NCBI GenBank assembly: GCA_023230525.1
Contig: JALNXE010000049.1
Location: forward strand, 1-31,519
Direction: 5' to 3'
DNA length: 31,519 nt
Origin: Desulfobulbaceae bacterium
GTDB taxonomy: Bacteria; Desulfobacterota; Desulfobulbia; Desulfobulbales; SURF-16
Positions 24,544 to 31,519 of this stretch are shown here, piece after piece. The position numbers were made by a program, and so were the translations under genes. The notes beneath the pieces were generated by a model. It saw only the letters and a list, made by a program, of their open reading frames with translations. It searched no databases and was not told the origin of the DNA. Numbering within the stretch: the stretch's first letter is position 1; each line of letters starts with the position of its first letter.

Positions 24544-25680
24544 TTAACCCGAAAAAGCGGCAGCCGCATCAAGGTCTTCGGGTAAACGCCTGGCCTGACC
24601 CGGGGCAAAGCCGCATTCCTGCCATATTTCTTCGCTTTCCATGCAGAAATAGAGGCAGGTGGCCGGATGGGCCCGTTGCCTGAGGTGATGGAGCAGGTGC
24701 TGGTAGAGTTCCACCCGCAGCGAGCGGAAATAACGGCATTTGCCGTCCAGGCCCATGATGAACTCCTCATGAAAGAACTGCGAGTTCGGAAAACGGGTGA
24801 GGGCAGTGGGGCGCAGGGCGGGCAGGAAGCGTAATGCCCCCAGGCTGATCCAGGCGATTTTCTCTGCCGGCACGGTGTCAAAGAGTTTGTGGATGGTTGC
24901 CGCGTATCCTTCCCGCCAGCCCGGGTGATAGATGATCGGGTCGAAATGAAAGGCCAGCCGGTAGCCCCACTTGGCGCACTGCGCAGCCGCCGCGAGTCTT
25001 TCCTCAAGGCTTGCGGTTTTGAGTTCCTCGTTCTTCATGATGGCGGGGCTGTTCAGCGACCAGGCGACAATGGTCCGGCCGCCGTGGTCGAGATTTTCCA
25101 GATGGGCGATGGAGACGCTTTTGGTTTTGAGTTCGAGCACGGCCGAGGGCTTGTCCCGCATGTACTCCACCAGGATTCGGCTCAGGCCGGTCAAAGAGTC
25201 CAGGGCCAGGCTGTCGGTGAACTCGCCGGTGCCGATCCGCCAGAACTGGTTGGTATGGGTAAAGGCCAGGTCGAGTTCCGCCAGCAGATCAGCGATATTG
25301 ACAAAAAAGGAAATCCACGGGTTATTGAGGTAGGCCTGGAGAATGCAGTAAACGCAGTCCATGGGGCAGTTCATGCCGATATTCAACACCTGGTAATCGC
25401 AGCAGCAGTATTCTCTGGTGCCTGGACAGGGTTTAAAGAAACTTCCCCGGTTGCGGCACAGGAGAAGATGCTGTTTGCCTTTTGCCAGGCTGCGCGGGTA
25501 GTGCCCAGCATCGATTTGCGGAATGGCGCGGTCGGCGATGATTTCCACGGCAATATGTGGTGCGCGGGCAAGGATTTCCCTGGTATAGGGGAGATCCCGG
25601 CAGCTTTCCTCGATGAAAATTTTACGGATATGTCTTGCTGGATCGGATTTCTGAAGATTATAGTAATTTTTTTCTGGCAT
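24544..25680 (-). CDS. Spore photoproduct lyase-family radical SAM protein
   Basis: A 378-residue protein. The radical SAM cluster motif is Cys105-x3-Cys109-x2-Cys112 (NCPMDCVYCILQAYLNNP), the spacing typical of spore photoproduct lyase. The preceding FFKPCPGTREYCCCDYQVLN block is characteristic of the family, as are WRIGTGEFTDSLALD, LELKTKS and the later FHFDPIIYHPGW. In Bacillus this enzyme reverses the thymine dimer formed in spore DNA. Homologues in non-sporulating bacteria have unproved roles, possibly repair of other photolesions. The gene lies alone, divergent from the kinase at 25760 and downstream of the MITE-like element in the leftward direction. No strong ribosome site is visible at the chosen ATG. 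Family is sure, substrate is not. Confidence 0.88.
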   Translation of the reverse strand: MPEKNYYNLQKSDPARHIRKIFIEESCRDLPYTREILARAPHIAVEIIADRAIPQIDAGHYPRSLAKGKQHLLLCRNRGSFFKPCPGTREYCCCDYQVLNIGMNCPMDCVYCILQAYLNNPWISFFVNIADLLAELDLAFTHTNQFWRIGTGEFTDSLALDSLTGLSRILVEYMRDKPSAVLELKTKSVSIAHLENLDHGGRTIVAWSLNSPAIMKNEELKTASLEERLAAAAQCAKWGYRLAFHFDPIIYHPGWREGYAATIHKLFDTVPAEKIAWISLGALRFLPALRPTALTRFPNSQFFHEEFIMGLDGKCRYFRSLRVELYQHLLHHLRQRAHPATCLYFCMESEEIWQECGFAPGQARRLPEDLDAAAAFSG

Positions 25681-25759
25681 GCATCACACCATACCTGAGG
25701 CGGACATGGGCGACAAACGAAAAAACATTCTTTTTTGCTGAGCAGTGGCGAGGCGATCA

Positions 25760-27670
25760 GTGTCTTTTTATAAAATGCATTTTTATTTCAGCTTCATTTT
25801 TCTGCTGTTTGCCGTGCAATCGGCGTCGGCTCATACCCAGGATTTTCATCTCCCGCCCCATGATATCCTGGTCCTGCATTCCTTACACAGCGGCCTCGAC
25901 AGAGTGGAAAGTATCAATAAGGGCATTGAGGAGGTTCTGCTGGCCAAGGACCGGCAGGACATCGAATTGTACATTGAATACATGGACAGTCTGCGCCAGC
26001 CCGGAGAAGAAAATTCCCAGCGTATCTACCGCTTTCTCACCGAAAAGTACGGTTCCCGCAAATTTTCTGCCGTGATCGGGGTGGATACCGCCGCCGTCGC
26101 CTTTCTCCAGCAATACCATGCCGTGCTTTTCCCCCTGACCCCTGTCCTCTATTGCGGGGTGAGCTGCCGGCCGAATGATCCGGATGCCCCCACCGGCGGT
26201 TTTGTCGGGGTCTGCGAAGATGTCGATATCGTGTCCACCATTAAGGCGGGCCTCCAGTTATATCCCAAGACAAAGGATATTTTCATCATTAATGACCGCA
26301 CTGTCGACGGCCTGATCTATGATGCCAAAATCAAGGAAAGCATGATCGCCTTTGCCGGACGTCTCACCTTCCATCTGTGGGATGATGTCAGCATGGAGGA
26401 ATTGCTGGAAAAGGTGCGGCAGGTGCAGGAAGGCGGCCTGGTGCTGCTGGTTAATTTCACCCGTGACAGCAATGGGGTGACTTTTTCATACGGCAGGAGT
26501 GTCGGGCTTATTTCCGCAAAATGCAAGGTTCCCATTTTGTCCATGTGGCAGTTTTATCTGGGCAGCGGGGTTTTGGGAGGAATGATGGTTGACGGGAGAT
26601 CCCAGGGCATGGCGGCGGCCAAGATGGTTGTTGATATCCTCATGGGCGACCCTGTTGAAAATTTCATCGCCCGGCAGTCTACCGCCAATCACCTGATTTT
26701 TGACTATAACGGGTTGAAAAGATTTGCCATCCCTTACAAGGTTCTGCCTGAAGGCAGCATGGTCACGGATGAGCCGCAGTCCATTCTCTGGAAATACAAA
26801 AAGACCGGACTGACCGTGCTGGGCATCGCCCTGGCCCTGGAGGCCACGGTCATTATTCTTTCCGTTGTCACTTATAAAAGCAAGAAGGCCGAGCAGATGC
26901 TGGAGGAACTGGTCGATAAGCGCACCCATGAACTGACCAGCGCCAATGAAAAACTGAAAGCGGAAATCCATGTGCGGAAAAAAATTGAGGAGGCCCTGCG
27001 CGAATCAGAGGAAACCCTGCATCAGCTCTCCATCAATCTGCTGACGGTTCAGGAAAATGAGCGCCGCCGCATTTCGGTGGAACTGCATGATGAGCTGGGG
27101 CAGTCCCTGGCCGCCCTGAAACTTCAGGTCGGGGCCCTGGAGAAGCAGCTCGGGTATGATCTGCCCTACCGGCTCCAGGAGGAGTGCGAGGAGCTGCGCC
27201 AGAGCATCAATCTCATTATCGAGAATGTGCGCCGTCTTTCCCGTGATCTCAGCCCGGTTGCCCTGGATGATCTGGGCATTGATGCGGCGCTTGAGTATCT
27301 GATAACCAATTTCGCCAAGCTGCACGAGATTGAGGTCTCTCTTGATCTGATCGAGATCAATCATCTCTTCAGCCAGGCGGCCCAGCGGCTGGTTTACCGG
27401 ATCGTCCAGGAGTCGCTCAACAATATCGGCAAGCACGCCAACGCCACCCATGCCAGCATCAAAATTGAAAAAGTAAAAAATCGCATCTTTCTCATTGTGA
27501 AAGATAACGGAACTGGTTTTAATACGCGGGAATTTCAGAACCGGAAGAAATCGGAAAGCGGCATGGGCCTTGCGGCCATGGCGGAGCGGGTGCGGATTCT
27601 GGAAGGGGCCATGGATATCAACAGTGAAGAGGGCGAAGGCACCACGATCACGGTAAGTCTGCCGGTTTAG
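25760..27670 (+). CDS. Sensor histidine kinase with periplasmic binding-protein domain (NarL-type partner)
   Basis: I chose the GTG at 25760 because GAGG lies eight bases upstream; an in-frame GTG at 25745 and ATG at 25775 lack such sites. The 636-residue protein has a signal peptide (about 1-24, ending SASA), then a periplasmic domain (about 30-325) resembling ABC-type substrate-binding proteins (ILVLHSLHSGLDRVESINKG, AVIGVDTAAVAFLQQY, GRSQGMAAAKMVVDILMG). One membrane helix follows (about 350-372), then a coiled coil, a HisKA_3 domain with phospho-His443 in RRRISVELHDELGQSLAALK, and an ATPase ending GMGLAAMAERVRILEG. The NarL-type regulator 130 bases downstream is the obvious partner. The ligand is unknown; no transporter genes are nearby. 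Confidence 0.9.
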   Translation: MSFYKMHFYFSFIFLLFAVQSASAHTQDFHLPPHDILVLHSLHSGLDRVESINKGIEEVLLAKDRQDIELYIEYMDSLRQPGEENSQRIYRFLTEKYGSRKFSAVIGVDTAAVAFLQQYHAVLFPLTPVLYCGVSCRPNDPDAPTGGFVGVCEDVDIVSTIKAGLQLYPKTKDIFIINDRTVDGLIYDAKIKESMIAFAGRLTFHLWDDVSMEELLEKVRQVQEGGLVLLVNFTRDSNGVTFSYGRSVGLISAKCKVPILSMWQFYLGSGVLGGMMVDGRSQGMAAAKMVVDILMGDPVENFIARQSTANHLIFDYNGLKRFAIPYKVLPEGSMVTDEPQSILWKYKKTGLTVLGIALALEATVIILSVVTYKSKKAEQMLEELVDKRTHELTSANEKLKAEIHVRKKIEEALRESEETLHQLSINLLTVQENERRRISVELHDELGQSLAALKLQVGALEKQLGYDLPYRLQEECEELRQSINLIIENVRRLSRDLSPVALDDLGIDAALEYLITNFAKLHEIEVSLDLIEINHLFSQAAQRLVYRIVQESLNNIGKHANATHASIKIEKVKNRIFLIVKDNGTGFNTREFQNRKKSESGMGLAAMAERVRILEGAMDINSEEGEGTTITVSLPV

Positions 27671-27800
27671 CCTGATACTCTGATGGCAGCCAGGCCGCAT
27701 GCCCCCGGGCGCCGTCATTGCTGTTTTCGTCGGGCTCATCTCTTTCTTCACAATGGGCATATTGTTAATTACCGCCTTTTCGGATGGGTAGGGAATCGCT

Positions 27801-28457
27801 ATGAAAGTGTATCAGGTTTTACTTGCTGACGATCACGTGTTAATTCGTCACGGCATTAAAAAGATCATTGAATCAGAGCCGTCGCTCGAAGTTATCGGCC
27901 AGGTCGGGGATGGCCTGGAACTGCTGAACATGATGAAGGAGGTGACCCCTGATATTGTCCTTCTCGACATATCCATGCCCAATCTGCGCGGCATCGAGGC
28001 CATCGGTGAGGCCAAGAAGATCTGTCCGGATGTCAAGATTCTGATTCTCACCATGCATAAAAGCAAACAGTATCTCTGCCATGCCATGTCGGCCGGGGCG
28101 GACGGCTATGTTTTAAAAGAGGACTCTGACACGGAGCTGCTGACCGCCATTAATCAGGTGCTGAAGGGTAATGTCTTCATCTCTCCCGTTCTGTCAAAGG
28201 AGTTCTCCAGTTCCGACGTGGACCTCTGTATCAAGACAAAGAATTTCCCTGCCGAATCCTTGACGCCAAGGGAGCGGCAGGTTTTGAAGATGGTCGCCGA
28301 GGGCAGAACGAGCAGGGATATCGCCGAACTGCTGTCGATCAGCACCAGAACGGTGGAGCACCATCGGGCCAATCTGCTGAAAAAACTTAATATCAGTAAT
28401 ACCGCTGATTTGATTAAATATGCCATCCAGAAGGGCTATATCCTGCCCAGTACTTAG
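27801..28457 (+). CDS. NarL/FixJ-family DNA-binding response regulator
   Basis: A 218-residue transcription regulator. The receiver is about 4-120, with ADDHVLIRHGIKKI, the phospho-acceptor Asp in IVLLDISMPNLRG, the Thr in LILTMH and the Lys in YVLKEDSD. The LuxR-type helix-turn-helix is about 150-212 (LTPRERQVLKMVAEG, SRDIAELLSISTRTVEHHRA, NLLKKLNI). It follows the HisKA_3 kinase by 130 bases in the same direction and is almost certainly its cognate regulator. An AGGGA site lies seven bases before the ATG. Target genes cannot be told from the sequence; autoregulation and control of the kinase are typical. Confidence 0.95.
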   Translation: MKVYQVLLADDHVLIRHGIKKIIESEPSLEVIGQVGDGLELLNMMKEVTPDIVLLDISMPNLRGIEAIGEAKKICPDVKILILTMHKSKQYLCHAMSAGADGYVLKEDSDTELLTAINQVLKGNVFISPVLSKEFSSSDVDLCIKTKNFPAESLTPRERQVLKMVAEGRTSRDIAELLSISTRTVEHHRANLLKKLNISNTADLIKYAIQKGYILPST

Positions 28458-28526
28458 GAGCTTAGAGGTTCAGATAATCTGATCTCGGCAGATTTTACTT
28501 TGATACCAGAATTGCGGTTCGAGAAA

Positions 28527-28635
28527 AGTGCCTAAAATACTTAATATTCCTAAAGTACTTGAAGTTGCGGTACTTTCTGATTAGATAACCCCTTTAACTT
28601 TGGGCACTTTAAGTACTTCGAGTATTTTAGGCACT
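28527..28635. repeat. Large imperfect inverted repeat downstream of the NarL-type regulator
   Basis: AGTGCCTAAAATACT (28527-28541) is perfectly complementary to 28621-28635. Inner segments pair partially (AAAGTACTTGAAG near 28552 with CTTTAAGTACTTCG near 28607). The arms are built from variants of AGTGCCTAAA/AGTACTT. It has no T-run, so it is more likely a dispersed repeat than a terminator. Confidence 0.8.
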
Positions 28636-28825
28636 AAAACTGGTAACAGGCCTGAATCCGGAGAGGTGACATCACTTATTGAAATTACGTCACGACATCA
28701 GGAGTTCTGAAATTATAAAAGCACCGTTTGTTGACGGACGCTTCACGGCTTGATAAGCGGCATAGCAGCAATTGCTGAGTCCCTGAGCCGGCTGCCACGG
28801 CTGGTCTCCGGCCTTGTTTTTTGCT

Positions 28826-28856
28826 GATTTTTTCCCCGGGGAAAAATCTTTTTTCC
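28826..28856 (+). terminator. Terminator-like hairpin 1
   Basis: A near-perfect palindrome at 28826-28848 (GATTTTTTCC arm, CCGG loop, GGAAAAATC arm) is followed by six T residues. It would end rightward transcripts from the regulator region. Confidence 0.5.
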
Positions 28857-28881
28857 TATCTTGTTGATTTAAGATTGTTTT

Positions 28882-28910
28882 AAAAAAAGTCCTGAACAGG
28901 GCTTTTTTTT
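28882..28910. terminator. Bidirectional terminator-like hairpin 2
   Basis: An A-run, the stem AGTCC/GGGCT with loop TGAACA, and a T-run of eight are arranged symmetrically, so the structure could terminate on either strand. It directly precedes the nrdJ promoter and would insulate it from upstream transcription. Confidence 0.65.
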
Positions 28911-28925
28911 GTGAAACGAAAAGCT

Positions 28926-28954
28926 TTGACTTTCTCCTTATCTTGTGCTTTCAT
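28926..28954 (+). promoter_or_regulatory. Candidate nrdJ promoter
   Basis: TTGACT (28926-28931), a 17-base spacer and TTTCAT (28949-28954) give a fair -35 and a weak -10. It starts 16 bases after the terminator and overlaps the first NrdR-like box, which fits a repressible promoter. Confidence 0.5.
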
Positions 28955-28980
28955 CTTTTCCAACACACAACATTTGGTGT
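28933..28980. promoter_or_regulatory. NrdR-like operator pair upstream of nrdJ
   Basis: ACACAACATTTGGTGT (28965-28980) closely fits the known 16-base NrdR box (ACACWATATNTWGTGT), with both outer ACAC/GTGT arms intact. A weaker box, TCTCCTTATCTTGTGC (28933-28948), starts exactly 32 bases earlier. That is about three helical turns, the usual spacing of paired NrdR boxes. NrdR is the ATP/dATP-responsive repressor of ribonucleotide reductase genes. Its gene is not in the window. Confidence 0.65.
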
Positions 28981-29076
28981 GTTCTGTCTTTTTTGCCCGC
29001 GGGCGCTCTTTTTAAAATAAATGGCAAGGTTCAACCGCTTTGGACCAGTGATAAGCTGATGAACAGGAGAATAGGA

Positions 29077-31335
29077 ATGGGGAGAAAAATGGAATTAGGC
29101 GATATGAAAATTCCGGACGGAGTTATGCAGCCGCAGTTTGCCGATAACGCCCTGTCAGTTCTGGAAAGACGTTATCTGATGAAGGATGTGGAGGGCAATG
29201 TCACGGAAACCCCGGCAGAGATGCTCTGGCGGGTGGCAAGCTCCATTGCCGTGGCTGACAGGATGTATGACCAGGACGCCGATGTGCAGGCCCTGGCCCT
29301 GTCATTTTATGAGATGATGGCCAACCGGGATTTCATGCCGAATTCACCTACCCTGATGAATGCCGGACGCGACCTGGGCCAGCTTTCCGCCTGTTTCGTG
29401 CTGCCGGTCGAAGACACCATGGAAAGCATTTTCGAGGCGGTCAAGCAGACGGCTCTCATCCACAAGAGCGGCGGCGGCACCGGCTTTTCCTTTTCCCGCA
29501 TCAGGCCCCATCATGATGTGGTTCATTCAACCCGCGGGGTGTCAAGCGGTCCCCTTTCGTTCATGTCCGTTTTTGACTGCGCCACGGAAACCATCAAGCA
29601 GGGCGGCACCCGCCGGGGCGCCAACATGGCCATCCTCCGGGTCGATCATCCCGATATCATGGATTTCATCAAGGTCAAATCAGATCTCACGGTGCTCAAT
29701 AATTTCAATATCTCCGTAGCCATTACCGATGCCTTCATGGAGGCGGTGGAAAATGATGAAGAGTACGAACTGATCAACCCCCGCAATAATGAGGCGGTCA
29801 AAAAACAGAGCGCGGTCAAGGTGTTCAGGCAGATCGTCAAGCAGGCATGGTATTCCGGAGAGCCGGGCATCGTTTTTATTGACCGCATGAATGAGGGCAA
29901 CCCCACCCCTGAGGTCGGGCTGTTTGAGAGCACCAATCCCTGCGGGGAGCAGCCGCTGCTTCCCCATGAGTCCTGCAATCTCGGCTCAATCAATCTTGCC
30001 AATATGGTGGCCGGCGGACAGGTTGATTATCAGAAGCTCGGGGCAACGGTGGTCAAGTGTGTGCACTTTCTTGACAATGTGGTTGATGTCAACCGTTATC
30101 CCCTGCCCGAGATCGAGGAGAAAACCAAACAGAATCGCAAGATCGGCCTTGGGGTCATGGGCTTTTCGGACATGCTGCTCAGGCTCGGCGTTCCCTATTC
30201 CTCTCCCGAGGCCCTGGAGCTTGCCGAGAAGGTAATGAAATACATCGATACCTCCGCCTATCAGGCATCCGTGAACATTGCCGAGAAGCGTGGCTCATTC
30301 CCCAACTTTTCCAGAAGCATCTATGGCCACAAGAACCCGGATGTGCCGGTAAGAAACGCCACCCGGACCACGATTGCCCCCACCGGCACCATCAGCATCA
30401 TTGCCGGCTGCTCCAGCGGCGTTGAACCGCTGTTCGCCATATCCTATGTCCGGCGCGTCATGGACAATGATGAGTTTTTTGAGGTGAATCCGGTGTTTGA
30501 GGAGATTGCCCGGGCCAATGGCTTCTACACCCCCGAGCTGATCAAGAAGGTTTCCTACAGCGGTAGCGTGCAGGGTATTGAAGAGATTCCCCTGAAGTAC
30601 CGGCGTATTTTTGAAACCGCCCATGATATCAGCCCCAGAAACCATATCGATATCCAGGCCGCTTTCCAGAAGAGCACCAACAACGCGGTGAGCAAAACCA
30701 TCAATTTCAGCAATTCCGCCACCGTGGAGGATGTAAAGGAAACCTTCATGCTCGCCTATAAGCTGCGCTGCAAAGGGGTGACCATTTACCGGGACGGCTG
30801 CCGGGAAAATCAGGTGCTGAGTATCGGCAAGACCGACAAGAAGAAAAGCACCCAGACTGAAGTGAACCGGCCGGTGAAAAAAGACAGGCCCCGCCGGCTG
30901 AACGGCTCAACCTATCAGATGACCACCGGCTGCGGTCCGATGTACGTGACCATTAACGAGGACAGCCAACAGCAGTTTTTTGAGCTGTTCAATACGGTGG
31001 GCAAGGCCGGGGGCTGTGCCGCCAGCCAGTGCGAGGCCATCGGCCGTCTGGTGTCCCTGGCCTGGCGCAGCGGCCTGCCGGCTGAGCCCATCGTCAAGCA
31101 GCTTATCGGCATCAGCTGTCATAAACCGGCCGGTTTCGGCAAGAACAAGGTCGTCTCCTGCGCCGATGCCATCGCCCAGGCGGTCCGGCAGCACCTGGAG
31201 CGCAATAACGGCTGCAAGGATGAGACTCTGTCCGAAAAGACCATGTTCGGCGCCTGTCCGGAGTGCGGCGGGGTGATAGAACATGAGGGGGGCTGCTGTG
31301 TCTGTCATGCCTGCGGCTATTCCGAATGTGCCTAA
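29077..31335 (+). CDS. nrdJ: Adenosylcobalamin-dependent (class II) ribonucleotide reductase
   Basis: This enzyme reduces ribonucleotides to deoxyribonucleotides using an adenosylcobalamin-generated thiyl radical, so it works with or without oxygen. I chose the ATG at 29077, with AGGAG eight bases upstream. The longer frame from 28945 would begin inside the promoter. In the 752-residue product, visible motifs are the first redox Cys in GQLSACFVLP, the loop KSGGGTGFSFSRIRP, the radical Cys and Glu in NPCGEQPLLPHESCNLGSIN, and the phosphate-binding TIAPTGTISIIAG. A C-terminal TSCPD domain (about residues 605-690) is followed by a cysteine tail with CPECGG and CHACGYSEC, which likely shuttles electrons. 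There is no partner subunit, as expected for class II. Confidence 0.96.
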   Translation: MGRKMELGDMKIPDGVMQPQFADNALSVLERRYLMKDVEGNVTETPAEMLWRVASSIAVADRMYDQDADVQALALSFYEMMANRDFMPNSPTLMNAGRDLGQLSACFVLPVEDTMESIFEAVKQTALIHKSGGGTGFSFSRIRPHHDVVHSTRGVSSGPLSFMSVFDCATETIKQGGTRRGANMAILRVDHPDIMDFIKVKSDLTVLNNFNISVAITDAFMEAVENDEEYELINPRNNEAVKKQSAVKVFRQIVKQAWYSGEPGIVFIDRMNEGNPTPEVGLFESTNPCGEQPLLPHESCNLGSINLANMVAGGQVDYQKLGATVVKCVHFLDNVVDVNRYPLPEIEEKTKQNRKIGLGVMGFSDMLLRLGVPYSSPEALELAEKVMKYIDTSAYQASVNIAEKRGSFPNFSRSIYGHKNPDVPVRNATRTTIAPTGTISIIAGCSSGVEPLFAISYVRRVMDNDEFFEVNPVFEEIARANGFYTPELIKKVSYSGSVQGIEEIPLKYRRIFETAHDISPRNHIDIQAAFQKSTNNAVSKTINFSNSATVEDVKETFMLAYKLRCKGVTIYRDGCRENQVLSIGKTDKKKSTQTEVNRPVKKDRPRRLNGSTYQMTTGCGPMYVTINEDSQQQFFELFNTVGKAGGCAASQCEAIGRLVSLAWRSGLPAEPIVKQLIGISCHKPAGFGKNKVVSCADAIAQAVRQHLERNNGCKDETLSEKTMFGACPECGGVIEHEGGCCVCHACGYSECA

Positions 31336-31397
31336 CATAATTGCCAACAAATAGATTTCTCCTGAAAATGAGATGTGCTAGAATAGTAAAGACGGAT

Positions 31398-31519
31398 ATT
31401 TTGTCGAAATAACGGTATTTTTGTGACATAGTTGCTGCTCTGATCTCCGTCATGGGAATTCAGGAGACAGGAGACAGAATTCAGAATGGTTGATTTTATT
31501 ACGTTTTATTCTGGCTCCT
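31398..31519 (-). repeat. 121-bp dispersed repeat, copy C, cut by window edge
   Basis: This is the inverted copy of 24358-24478, beginning about 60 bases after the nrdJ stop and continuing past the window end. Similarity stops at ATTTTGTC (31398). The outer 13-base terminal repeat seen at 24487-24499 is not present here, so either this copy has a diverged end or the shared unit is smaller than the element around copy B. Confidence 0.85.

Larger units (their letters stand above)
28458..29076. other. 619-bp non-coding region before nrdJ
   Basis: From left to right: a large imperfect inverted repeat (28527-28635), a stretch with short palindromes (CAGCAATTGCTG at 28766-28777; GCCGG/CCGGC arms at 28787 and 28812), two terminator-like hairpins, the nrdJ promoter with NrdR-like boxes, and a leader of about 115 bases. 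No protein frame is credible. The span between the regulator gene and the terminators is long enough to hold a small RNA, but no promoter for one stands out. Confidence 0.5.

Noticed and set aside
27684..27699. Sigma-54 promoter before the NarL-type regulator gene
   Set aside because: GG and GC are correctly spaced, but several other consensus positions fail; chance matches of this quality are common at this GC content.
28785..28815. Possible cobalamin riboswitch B12 box before the B12-dependent nrdJ
   Set aside because: The best match to the box (GGAGACC core) is on the minus strand, pointing away from nrdJ. The other conserved riboswitch elements are absent in either orientation.
28945..29076. 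Longer N-terminus of nrdJ
   Set aside because: The extra 44 codons begin inside the promoter region upstream of the likely transcript start, and the later ATG has a good AGGAG site.

Overview
The window comes from a Gram-negative bacterium. It is most like an anaerobic, sulfate- or metal-reducing member of the Desulfobacterota (Desulfobulbales/Desulfuromonadales-like). That placement is an inference from gene content: a Tat-exported [NiFe]-hydrogenase, a chemoreceptor with a periplasmic haem c motif, very many two-component proteins, a B12-dependent ribonucleotide reductase, and intergenic palindromes built on CACAGAG or AGGAGCCAG motifs. No rRNA, tRNA or CRISPR array was seen.

Region 1 (1-11024) is a chemosensory locus. 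cheB (cut by the window edge) and cheR read rightwards and converge on a six-gene leftward set. In transcription order that set is hydrogenase large subunit, hydrogenase small subunit, a methyl-accepting protein (MCP) with a periplasmic CxxCH motif, a hybrid CheA with a C-terminal receiver, CheW, and a second MCP with no periplasmic domain. The hydrogenase is spaced so tightly to the chemotaxis genes that it looks like part of the signalling apparatus. The large subunit ends exactly at the mature C-terminal histidine. My main hypothesis is a hydrogen- or redox-sensing chemosensory system in which a periplasmic hydrogenase passes electrons to the haem receptor.

Region 2 (11472-18262, leftward) holds a receiver-PAS-histidine kinase, an HDOD protein, two paralogous receiver proteins (one ending in PAS, one in GAF) and a FapA/DUF342 protein. 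Region 3 (18653-23635, rightward) holds two large kinases: a membrane kinase with two GAF domains and a receiver-PAS-kinase-receiver hybrid.

Region 4 (23714-31519) holds ssb, a small MITE-like element with terminal inverted repeats and a 7-bp target duplication, and a spore-photoproduct-lyase-family radical SAM protein. These are followed by a sensor kinase with a periplasmic binding-protein domain, its NarL-type regulator, and the class II ribonucleotide reductase nrdJ. The nrdJ promoter carries a likely NrdR operator pair. A roughly 121-bp core of the MITE-like element recurs inverted after nrdJ at the right edge of the window.
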